Shown piece after piece: positions 49,300 through 61,165 of a stretch of DNA of 64,000 bases; position 1 is the first letter of the stretch; each line of letters opens with the position of its first letter. The notes beneath the pieces were generated by a model. That model searched no databases and was not told the DNA's origin. It was given only the letters and a program-made list of their open reading frames with translations. The position numbers and the translations under genes are program-made. This stretch comes from Liolophura sinensis (lineage: Eukaryota; Mollusca; Polyplacophora; Chitonida; Chitonidae), in NCBI RefSeq assembly GCF_032854445.1, contig NC_088304.1:23323704-23387703 (forward strand), given 5' to 3'.

Positions 49300-49535
49300 C
49301 TGCGGCCACTGAAGTATCATACCGATGACTTCCGAGATGACACCCACCCAGTCATATTATATACGGACACCGGGCCAACCAGCAATGTTTGCTTGCTGTA
49401 CTCTAGCAGTGCTGAGCCCCAAGCGCAGCAATAACGAGGACCATTTTTAATGTCTTTGGTAAGACACGAACTGGGTTTACTCCCAGGTTTCCCAATTTCG
49501 AAGCGGACGCTCTAACCACTAGGCCACTGGTTTCC
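49300..49535 (-). mobile_element. SINE family C with tRNA-like head
   Basis: CCACTGAAGTATCATACCG, ATGACACCCACCCAGTCATA, then AGCGGACGCTCTAACCACTA and GGCCACTGGTTTCC. Read on minus, this is GTGGCCTAGTGGTTAGAGCG, a clear A-box-like head. Its 5' neighbour is the SINE A fragment. Confidence 0.75.
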
Positions 49536-50249
49536 AAAGGCACTTTTCCGCAGCAGTTTTATTCCGAGGGCCTTTGAATCTAAGCGTCGAAACCCAAATG
49601 AACATTTGGTATCAATGATGACAAGATCTGTACAAGGCGACTGGATTATAAAGTGTGGAATCCAGCTCCATTGATCTTCACTTCTAGACTTAACATTTCA
49701 TTGGCTTATCACACTGTAGCCCTTTACTAAGCAGATGTTGCAAGTTGTTTATTAAATTATTGTCAATGTGAAATCGATTACATGTCTAATTAGATCGTTG
49801 TTACACACAAAAATGTGTCCGAGGCAGAAGTTATCCATAAAATTGTTCTTTTTTTGCATGCACTGGAAAATTCGTCAAACATAAGTTAAAAATGCTATAC
49901 TGGGGATTTTTTGCCCCCCCAAAAATCCATATTCACTAATGAGTTCAGATTTTACCTGTTTACCAAGAATAGCTTAACTCATTACCTTTCAGTAAATACC
50001 AGAGTTGTGCTATTTATAATGTTGAAACTATTCTAAATTTTTCCCAGTTGTAATGTTAATTCATTTCCTTCAGTGTTAAACACCGTACTAAACAATTTTT
50101 TACACACGTATATTGGACGGAGGTTAGCCTTAAGGGTGGAAAAAACTGGAGTGCCGAAAGAAAACCACTGATTCTTGGCAGGTAACTGACGAACTTTATG
50201 TCTGTCGTATAGGTTGGATGCAGTTCAATCTCCAACGGACCTGCTGCGC

Positions 50250-50500
50250 TCATCCCTTTATATAATTGGTGTTTTTACCCTGTATTTTACTCATACGACG
50301 GCAGTGAGCAAAATAGGGGTGGACCGGGCAGGGCCCTGGGGAAACCCACGACCATCCACAGGTTGCTGGAAGACCTTTTCACCTGCGGCAGGAGAGGAAG
50401 CCAGCAGGAGCTGAAGTTGAACTCATAGCGAAATCATTGGCAACTGGCTCCTGGGTCATTGCGCCGCGCTGTCACGCTAACCTGACAACCCTCTTTGCAA
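50250..50500 (-). mobile_element. SINE family A, reverse, diverged
   Basis: TATAATTGGTGTTTTTACCC, CTCATACGACGGCAGTGAGC, GGGGAAACCCACGACCATCC, CAGGAGAGGAAGCCAGCAGG; diverged head after GGCTCCTGGGTCATTGCGCC. Confidence 0.82.
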
Positions 50501-50665
50501 AGGTTTCCAAACACATCGGGACATGACAATCTTATTCACCAAGGTTTCCAGGCACATCGGGACATGACAATCTTCTTGACCAAGATTTCCAGACACATCG
50601 TGACATGACAATCTTCTTGACAAAGTTTTCAGACTAGCCACAAGACCTCACAATCTTTTCGACAA
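50497..50665. repeat. ~41-48 bp tandem repeat, 4 copies
   Basis: AGGTTTCCAAACACATCGGG and ACATGACAATCTTCTTGACC recur at about 50501, 50543, 50584 and 50624. No coding role apparent. Confidence 0.85.
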
Positions 50666-51474
50666 CGATTTTAACGTTAGCAAGCAGAGACTGGATTTAA
50701 ACCAACAGCCCTTGACGGTAGCGTGTGGATTCATGTTGAAGACATCGACTTCGTCTGGTCTGAGTGTAGAGCCATTTTCTACCAGCAAACTGTTTAGTTT
50801 GCTACAAACATGACAAACGAAGAGAAAGAAAAGAAAAACAACAACAACAAAAACAAAGAGTACAAGGTGCGGTGCAGTTGTTGGGAGGTAAGTTTTGATT
50901 ATATTTTGTAACGCTGACAACTTTTATATGTAAAAATATGGATACCAGATGTACTACCAACATGCTATTTTTAGAAAGTTTTCATGATGTTTTAAATTTA
51001 ATAAAAAAATCTGATACATGATTTTTTTTCCAGAGATGCAAAACCTGTCCAAATGATAAAGTTCAACTTTATCTGGTTAAAATCAGATGTCATAATATAT
51101 AACCAATACAAATGCAAATCATGGAACTAATTATATTCTTAGCATAAAATATTTAAATATTTGAAGTTCCTGATGTCCCACCTTGCAATGAGCAATATGT
51201 CATCTTTGACAAGAATGAGTATGAATATATTTTGGACCGCAACTGCAGAGCATTATTTCGCTTCAGAAGAGGCTGACAAGTTACACGAATCCAAAATCCT
51301 AACACTTTATAAACATGCCAGCAAAAGGAAGTCTAATGCATTATGGGAAGAAATTGAACACTTCACAGGAACATTTTACATTTTATAGCACTATTAGATG
51401 AAAAGCTTCGACAAATTAAATGATGTTTGCTATGAAAGCAGTGATGAACAGCTCGATGTCAGTTTTTGACATCT

Positions 51475-51874
51475 CCGTCTACAACTTCATCTCCTTGTGT
51501 ATTTTCAGCGCTATGTTCTGGCTGTCAATCCCTGGCGTCTGTATCTACGACTTCACCTTCTTGTGTATTTTCAGCTCTATGTTCTGGCTGTCAGTCTCTG
51601 GCGTCTGTATCTACGACTTCACCTTCTTGTGTATTTTCAGCTCTATGTCCTGGCTGTCAATCCCTGGCGTCTGTATCTACGACTTCATCTTCTTGTGTAT
51701 TTTCAGCTCTATATTCTGGCTGTCAATCTCTGGCGTCTGTATCTACGACTTCACCTTCGTGTACATTTTCATCCCCATGTTCTGGTTGTCTATCTCTGTT
51801 GTCTGTATCTACGACTTCACCTTCGTGTATATTTTCATCCCTATGTTCTGGTTGTCAATATCTGGCGTCTGTAT
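51475..51874 (-). repeat. 66-bp tandem copies of the ERCC6L stop-codon end
   Basis: Read on minus, each unit contains CTGAAAATACACAAGAAGGT, GAAGTCGTAGATACAG and a linker (CGCCAGAGATTGACAGCC). About 6 copies lie beyond the genuine stop. Each copy repeats KIHKKVKS-stop or a variant. The long plus-strand ORFs here (hydrophobic CIYDFTFLCIF repeats) are the antisense of this array. Confidence 0.95.
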
Positions 51875-54800
51875 CTACGACTTCACCTTCTTGTGTATTT
51901 TCAGCGCCATGGCCTGTAGTTCGGGGTCAGGGTATATCTGTATTGCCTTCAGGAGTGGCACCAAAGCCTCTTCATATTTACGGGACTTGTACAGCTTTCT
52001 GCAATAACAAAACATGCACGTAGCATAAAAATAGAATCTGATTCGATAATATCGTGGTAGAATGACTTAACAAACCAATGAAAGATTGGCTATTTCAATG
52101 TTAAATACAATAAATAGGTTAGATAAACTCTTAAGCTGTAAAACGTTAACTTCATTTAAAATCAATCGTTTTTAAAATTCTGTTGCCTAGAAAATATTAG
52201 TCACTGTCTTGACATAACCTACATATTCCATGCTTAATTCTCGTTTAACTCTAGTTTCGCGCCACTAAAAATCATCTCGAATTACACACAGTGTAACTAA
52301 TATGCGACAGCACTTATTGTCACACTATATGCTCCCTAAATTACTCCTTATTTACCTAGCCTTAGTGTACAGTTTAAAAAACTCATCCCTCTTCTCCTCT
52401 GGTACAGGGTCCTCTTCTTCATCAAAATCATCGTCTTCACTGTCATAATCGTCTTCACTTCCAAACTCTTCACCTTCTGAAGACCCAGCCTCTGTAGAAC
52501 CTAGGAACCCCCCAGAAATCAGACATGGTATCACTGACCACTTACGTCAAAACTATATGGCTCTGTTTCTTTAATACTTTAATTCAGACTTAACAGTGGC
52601 TTCATCAACCTTATTTATGACAATATACTGCAGAATATATATTTAATTTATATTTGCTATCATTTCCACTAAACATACGCCTGACATATATGCATTAATG
52701 CATAGACTCAAATTGATGTCATAATTTCACATTTACCAAAAGGACATCATCCTACCTTGCAAACAAAGCTTAAAAACTCTATGTAAAATGACTAGAACAC
52801 TCCGTATCACGCAAAATCAGGTCAAAGTTTTAGGTCAGATTATTTATTAATTGGATTTATTTGATTTTCAAGAACTTAAAATACAAAATACAAATTCAAG
52901 TGCCTCAAACGACAATCACAATCTCCGCTTTTCGCGTACAAACGACAACAGGTGCAGCTTGAATACTTTTTTAGGTCATTTCGTAAGCGTTGTACAGCCA
53001 TGCCGTGGCATTCGACCGGTACGCAGCCTTGTGTGGGTGCCATAACCTTCACTCGGTGCAGACATCACTGATAATCAGACAACCCATCATTGATTCTTAT
53101 AAATATTCCACTGTCCGTCAGAATAAAAAGCGCACAACACAAGTGTGTGTTAACAGCGCCACTGTCAGACACGAGTAGTCCAGGGCGGACTTGCTCATAC
53201 TGGAGACATCGACACTTTGGAGACACAATCGGCAGTATGCCCGATGGGCACTGCTGGCGTCGCGCACATGCCAGTCCTTGAAATCTGGGAACTGCAGCCA
53301 TTCATCGTTAAAACGACAGTTGCCTGGCATCTCTAATGCGTTTTTTTTTCACGCACCATATCACTCTCAATGACTACAGCGTAAGTTCTTACCGCCAACC
53401 CCAAAAATGGCGATCTTAGCGCCCTCTGTTGGAGAAAAGGAAGTCTGTAGTGGCGCAAAACTATAACCGCATACATACCACTGGCGGCCGCTTTAGGTGC
53501 AAGCACGTTGCCAGATGATTCACAGATTGCCACTGCATACCACTTTCTCCACGTGACACAAACAAAGTCAAGTACCTTCAACGGCCTCCACATAAAAAAT
53601 GGTCAAATTCAAACATTTTCCAATCCTTGAATTAAGAAAATAAAATTCAAGTCATTTGAAGGTTTTCAAGGACCCGTGCAAGCCCTGTAAAACATGTCAC
53701 TTACACGCTAGTGGCTTGCACTATGGTGGGAGGAAACCGTGCAGGCCCCGCGGAAAACTCACGACCGTCCACAGGATAGGTCACGTACATGAACAGTATG
53801 TATACATGTGGTTATGTCAACATTTCAGCTTACCTTCTGATGAGGAGGACTCGCTGACTTCATCCTCATCATCAATAAAAGAGTCCTCATCTGTTTTTAT
53901 ATCCTCTCCTTCCTCATCCTCAGTGCCCTCTGCATCCTCACTGTCCCCGACAAATTCTGAGGAACTCTCCACCCTCTGAGCACCTTTGCTCTTTTTCGTC
54001 TTCTCAGTGGAATTCTTTTTCGTCATCATTTCGTCAGCCTCCTCTTCATCCTCTGAAGATGTCACAACCCTTCGCCGTCCCCTAGAGGCCTTCTTCTGCA
54101 TGACTGGACCATCACTGTCCTCTTCGCTCTGCTCTATGGAGTCACTGCCTTCTGCCATGTCATCACTTTCCATTGCATCTTTCTTACTCTTCTTTCCTGG
54201 TAAGGATTTCCTACCAGACTGCCTTTGCTTGTCTACAGGCTCTCTGGCTTTAGTTTCTGTAGATCTTCTGTTTCCTGCTCCTGAAGATTGTCTTTTTCCA
54301 CCTCCAAGAGACTGTCTTTTCCCAGCTCCTGAAGATTGTCTTTTTCCACCTCCAAGAGACTGTCTGTTTCCAGTTCCTAAAGACTGTCTTCTTCCAGGTC
54401 CTAGAGACTGTCTTTTTCCAGGTCCTAGAGACTGTCTTTTTCCAGCTCCAACAGATCTTTCATTTCCAGATTCTGTAGATTTCCTAGCTCCACCTGTTAG
54501 GGAGTTTCTCTTTGTATTTTCTGTTGTTTTTTTGCTGCTATTTTCTCCTGACTTTCTGCCCTGTCCTTTCGTGGCTGCAGGTAAACTCGTCCTCTTGGGC
54601 CTGGTTTTGGAGGAAGGGTCTGGACTGCTAGAGCTATGTTGGGGACCATGTTCTACCTCATCTTCCTCCTCATTCGACGTATCACCGATCACATCTGTAG
54701 CCATTGTGGCAGAAACACTCAAACTGCTCTCTTCCACTTCCTCAGAACCAGAATCCCCGATCACCTCCTCGTCACTTTCTGTCACCATGGTAACCACATT

Positions 54801-57800
54801 TGGGGATTCTTGGCCAGACTCTCCATCAATGGCGGGCGAGTTTTCCACCGAGTCCAAAACGGTTGTGAAGGCTCTCGGGTGACCGACAGAGAGACGAGAC
54901 TGTCTCCTCCCGTTACTTCGCCTACGAATCTGCAGATCGCTGGTGTCGGGTGAGTCCTCCACGATTGTTGTGTACAAGGCTGGGTTCCTGAGTGGAGAGT
55001 CGTTGACCTCAGGCAGCTCATCTGGCTGAAGGTCAAGAACACAGGTTATTGGGTCAGAGCTGTTGTGACGGAATCGCCGCGGGGGGCATGGCGGCTGTCT
55101 TTCCTCTGGTGAAGATGGCTCAATCTTGATGATTGGACGTGAGGCGTCAGGAGAAATAATGATCTCTTCTTTGATGAGCCTCTGGAAGTTGGGTGTTCGA
55201 TTTGCAGACCTGGGTGTCTGTCCTACTGTTCCTGGAGTTTGATTTACAGACCTAGGCGTTTGTCCATGTGTTCGAGGTGTACACTTTGGTGTAGCACTCA
55301 CAGACACTGGAGTCCGGTGCAGAGCCCTCGGTGACCTCTTGTCTTGCTGTGGCATGTTGCTTGGTGAAGCCATCAACATGTTTGTGGTATCACTCAGAAC
55401 ATTCATACCAGGCGTACGACTCTCCTGTCTTGGTGATGTCCCACAGTTAACTGCTGGCAGGGGTTTCTGCTCACTCTCAAGAGCATTCATTCCGAATTCT
55501 GAGCTCAACAAATCGGGGATTATCCGAACATTCTCCTTGTTATCGAACTCTTCGTCTGCCATGTCTGCATCTCTGTAGTAACCATGGCTACCAGCAGATC
55601 CCATGTATTCGTCATGCTCCTCAGTCTCTTCTTTGATTGGCTCCTGTTTGATTAGGACTTGCTGGTTGATGCCAGATTCACCACTGTGAAGGGATCCAAC
55701 ACTTGATGAGCTCACGTTCACCTGGAAACATCAATGCGCCATACTTGTTACCATTTTTTAGTTATTTACTTATTTCACTGGTGATTACGCTGTACTCATG
55801 AATATTTCCTTTATATGACGGCAGCCAGAGTTATGGTGGGATGAAACTGGGCAGTGCTAGGGGGAAGACCATGACCATCCCACAACCACACATGATCTGA
55901 TCTTTGTAGCCAGCATACAAGTAATGGTAACATGAACAAAACAGTTACCTCTTTTACCTCATGGTTAGTCCATCTAATAAACAACGTATACATACGTCTT
56001 TACTTTTCTGACAAAAAAAAAGATAAAAAAAAACAGAGAGCAACGTAATTTTTTTGCTTTCAGCACTACAAATGATTGTCCTAAAATAACGTTTACTTCC
56101 CAAAGTGTTACAGGTTAGTATGCCATTTTGGTGAACAACACTCCTCAAACTGCCGTGCAAATGCTGTACACCACACATTGTACACCAAGGCTGAGGAAAA
56201 CTGCAACAGCTGAGGAATGTGTAAATTACCTTTTCTAAGCCTGGAGCCTAGTCGCACACCTTCCTCACTGAACTACAACCATTTCTTTAATCAAATCAGA
56301 TTAATGACTGAATCTGAGTGTTCTGACTGTGAGGCAAACCCTCTAACATCCAAAACACCACAGCATAGAGAGTAAAACCAGGGCAGAGAGGACACTAGTG
56401 TGATAGTTAGCAAATTTTCACATGTAACTGGTGAAATATGACCTCTTGTCAATTTACCTCAGATAGGGTTTAATTCTAACTGTTCAATGTACATGTCTAA
56501 ATAGTACCAAACTACATGCCTCCTAGCACAATATTTTTTAAGCAGAATTAGGTACAAAAGAAAAAAATATGCCGTGATGTTAATTGCAATATATTACACC
56601 TCATTTCGAGTCTAGAATTACTCGAAATGCTGCATTGTCATCTCATCTAAAAACGCATCACCTGTTCATCATCAGACAGGTTCTGGTACATTGCAGACTG
56701 ATGGTCTGCGGCTGGCTTAGGTGATCTGCTGCGTCTTTTGCCCTCTTTAGAGGGACTGTCCAGTATAATCACCTCTCCAAACGGCGTCATTTCTGCAACA
56801 TATGGACTTACAATGTATGGACGTCTTTCAATAGGGGTTTAACACTGATCTCAATTATACCTCATTTGTTTATTTATTTATTTATTTGCATTGTGTTTTA
56901 TGCAATACTCAAGAACACTTCACTTTTATGAGGGAGAGCTATCATTATGATGGGAGGAAACCAGGCAGAACCCTGGGTTGCCGGGAGACCTTCCCTGGTA
57001 TGGCCAGAGAGGAAGCCAGCATGAGCTGGACATGAACTCACAACGACTACATTTGGTGAGAGGCTCCTGGGTCACTGCGCCACTCTGACGTGCTAACCAC
57101 CTCGGCCACCATACACCTCATTTATATGACTGTGGTCAGGTTTTTGTGCCAAGGAAACATAAACAGAGTCCAATGAAATAACTGTCTTTATCCAGGCACC
57201 TGCTAACTTGATCACAGAAAACCTAACTGAGCAACACTGATCAAGGGCCACTCTGCTGAAGAACATTGATCAAGGCCCACTCTGCTGAAGAACACTGATC
57301 AAGGGCTACTCTGCTGAAGAACACTGATCAAGGGCTACTCTGCTGAAGAACACTGAGCAAGGGCCTCTCTGCTGAAGAACACTGATCAAGGGCCACTCTG
57401 CTGAAGAACATTGATCAAGGGCCACTCTGCTGAAGAACACTGATCAAGGGCCACCCTGCTGAAGAACACTGATCAAGGGCTACTCTGCTGAAGAACACTG
57501 ATCAAGGGCCACCCTGCTGAAGAACACTGATCAAGGGCCACTCTGCTGAAGAACACTGATCAAGGGCCACCCTGCTGAAGAACACTGATCAAGGGCCACT
57601 CTGCTGAAGAACACTGATCAAGGGCCACCCTGCTGAAGAACATTGATCAAGGGCCACTCTGCTGAAAAACACTGATAAAGGGCCCCTCTGCTGAATAACT
57701 TGCTCATGGGCCACTCTGCTGAATAAATTGCTCAACGGCCCCTTGCTGAAGCAGGAGCAAAGAGTCAGCCAAATGCAGAAAGGCTTCAGTGGTCTGTGGC

Positions 57801-60800
57801 TACTTTCTTTTTACCAGTTGTTTTCCAAACTTAGTGATTCATTCAACACTAAGTTGCTTTACATTTCATGCACTTAAAGATAATGATAGCGAAATCAATT
57901 CAGCTGGGAAATCAATTAATAGGGCCCAGTTGTTTCAAAAGTGTATTCATAGTTAAGCCTGGTATTAACTTTAGTCTGGACTAGTACCATTAGTTTGGTT
58001 TTAGGACAAGATTAGTTTTAAGGTTTAAGCCTGGCTTAACTTTTAACACACTTTTGAACAACAAGCAATAAGGGGAAACTATTGCATTAAAGGCTGGAGC
58101 AATTGGTAATATAGAGAGGAAACCAGAAAATGCAAGGTGGAAAATGGGTAAATACAGAAGGAAAAATGGTAATATAGGGAGAAAACGTGGCACTGTAATT
58201 CTTCAATGCAGAAAAGTAATGGCGGAAGCAAACCAGGTACAGGTGAAGGGAAACATGGTAACAGAAGAGGGAAAACAGGTAACAGAGGAAGGAAACCAGA
58301 TAACGGGGGAAGGAGACAAAGAAATGGGAAGGAAACCAGGTAACAGAGGAAGGAAACCAGGTAATAGAGGAAGGAAACCAGGTAATGGAGGAAATAAACC
58401 AAGTAATGGAGGACAGAAACCAAGTAATGGAAGATAGAAAAGAGGTAATGGAGGAAGGAAACAAGGTAACAGAAAGACAGAAAAAAGGTGATGGAGGAGG
58501 GAAACCAGTGAAAGGAGGAAGGAAAACAAGTAACGGGGGATGCAGAACAGGTAGAGAAAGAAGGAAACCAGACAATACTGGGAGAATACAAGCTACAAAC
58601 AGAAATGCATAAAGACATAACTTATCATTAGCTTCATTCCTACTCACGTGGGGCTTTCGGGGGCCGGGGTCGTGGCGGCTGGTTGGTCTTGAGCGAGGGG
58701 TCCACATCCATAGCCCGTGGATTCTTCTCCATCTGTGCCCTGATATCACTACTCAGGTTAGATTCCATGTGTAACAACTGCTGAGCTTTCAGTACCTGTA
58801 ACATTGTAAAAACTGCTGAGCTTTCTGTACCTGTAACATTGTAAGAACTGCTGAGCTTCCTGCACCTGTAACACTGTAACAACTGCTGAGCTTTCTGCAC
58901 CTGTAACATTGAAACAATTGCTGAGCTTTCTGCGCCTGTAACATTGTAACAACTGCTGAGCTTTCTGTACCTGTAACATTGTAAGAACTGCTGAGCTTTC
59001 TGTACCTGTAACATTGTAAGAACTGCTGAGCTTCCTGCACCTGTAACATTGTTACAACTGCTGAGCTTCCTGCACCTGTAACATTGTAACAACTGCTGAG
59101 CTGTCTGCACCTGTAACATTGTAACAACTGCTGAGCTTCCTGGACCTGTAACATTGTAACAACTGCTGAGCTTTCTGTACCTGTAACATTGAAACAATTG
59201 CTGAGCTTTCTGCGCCTGTAACATTGTAACAACTGCTGAGCTTTCTGCACCTGTAACATTGAAACAATTGCTGAGCTTTCTGTACCTGTAACATTGTAAC
59301 AACTGCTGAGCATTCTGCACCTGTAACATTGTAACAACTGCTGAGCTTTCTGCACCTGTAACATTGTAACATTGCCGAGCTTTCTGCACCTGTAACGGAC
59401 AAATCACCTATCCTCATGCTCAATGAATTTATTTATTTATTTGATCGGTGTTTTACGCAGTACCCAAGAATATTTCACTTATACAACAGCGGCCAACATT
59501 ATAGTGGGAGGAAACCGGGCAGAGCCCAAGGGAAACCCACGACCATCTGCAGGTTGCTGACCCACCTTGCCATGTACGGCCGCATGCTCAATGAAGAGTT
59601 CCAAGCTGGGTAGTTTATCTCATGGGTTCAGATTCTCTATGTAAACCCCGGTCAGAGCCCTGAGGTTAATGCTTCGTCCCAATGTAATCCAATTTCCAGC
59701 AGTGTTGTCTGAGTTACCACACACATACTGTAAATCTTCAACCTTTTCAACCTCTGGATCAGCTTTCTCAGTGGAATTTATGCTTACAATAGTATTATGA
59801 AAATGACACTAATATGATTTGCTTGCGTCACTAATGCTTCCTAAAACTGTGCAAGTTATCTGTGTAGAACCCATAGTTCTCTCAGAATGTTTCAAAGTTT
59901 CCGAGTAATTCCACTTAGTTAATTATTCAATGCATCACTAAAGACCATATAATAGCAGTCAGTTTCACAAGTTGAGGAAATCAAAATACCTGATAATTAA
60001 ACCACCAAACTTTTCCAAAATACCAGACAATTAAACCACCAAACTTTTCCAAGTTACTGATCATACTGTTGAGAGGCAAATTAAGTTATCTCCACTAAAC
60101 TTCATGTAAGATGACACGAGGGAGCTACCAAGGCCACGAGAACAAGGGAAGCAGGGTAATTACCGTAAATGACCTAAAACTTTGTGCATGATTTAGCTGC
60201 ACATCTTTCCTGACTCTGAGAGGCCTTTATGGGAAGGTGTTTTGAAGTACATGTACTGTATTTCACCTAAAGTTTACCATTTTTTTTTTTCTTCGGGTGA
60301 CACTTTTTGCTTCCTTCTGATTGATTCAATCACCTCATACAGCTAATTAAGAGGGGTTTTTTGGGAGAAATTTCATTGTGTTGGAATCCAAAAAATCATT
60401 TAAGTGCCTTTAAGTGCCCATGAAAGTGCATTTTTCAGGCAAAACTTCAGGTGAAATACACATACTCATTTATCTGATTGCTGTCTGACCTTCCCACATA
60501 CAACATACAGTCATATAAAATACGAGAGGAAAACTGCATGAGCAGGACTTTATCTCACCAGCTGCATGGGTGAGAGGCCCCCCCAGGTGAAATACAGTAT
60601 GTTTGGAAGGTAGGATAATATCCCACTGGAAAAGTGGGAAAAGGTTTCACCGACAAAAGTAATATTTTATGACAATTATTAACCTCTTAAGATGCACTCT
60701 TTTGGGGCCAAATGTAATTTACAGTGCTCCAAAATAATGTAATTTACAGTGCTCCAAAATAATGTAATTTACAGTGCTCCAAAATAATGTAATCCTGTTA

Positions 60801-61129
60801 CTGTAAGACATACCCTGCTCTGAATGTAATCATTCTCTCCCTCTACACAAGTAGCCTCCTCCTCTGGGTCCACATTAAACATCAGGTCATGGTCGCTAAT
60901 GCCGAAGATGTCTGCAAAATGTACTTCACAATTTTTCAGTCATATCACAACAGAGGAGTCCTTAGAGTGTATGTAATGTGCCTCTTTGCTGGACCGTACG
61001 TGAGAAGGTCTGCCAGCAACCTGCGGATGGTCGTGGGTTTCCCTCGGGCTCTGCCCGGTTTCCACCCACCATAATGCTGGCCGCCGTCGTATAAGTGAAA
61101 TATTCTTGAGTACGGCGTAAAACACCAAT

Positions 61130-61165
<36 letters not shown>

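Larger units (their letters stand above)
45260..51474. other. Intergenic region between GLYAT-like gene and ERCC6L
   Basis: Filled by a family B SINE (45478-45806), a tRNA-like head (about 46510-46570), a 60-bp satellite with an inserted SINE A (46785-47680), SINE A copies (47826-48025, 48355-48475, 48795-48900, 49155-49295, 50250-50500), a family C SINE (49300-49535), a 17-G run (48170-48186) and a 41-bp repeat (50497-50665). No exon with recognisable homology. Confidence 0.65.

Noticed and set aside
51420-52007. 195-codon ORF resembling a repetitive membrane protein
   Set aside because: It is antisense to the duplicated ERCC6L terminal exon; the minus strand explains the sequence with splice sites and homology.
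53986-54882. 298-codon plus-strand ORF rich in FPPPRDCLFP
   Set aside because: It is antisense to the low-complexity ERCC6L exon E, which joins neighbouring exons in phase.
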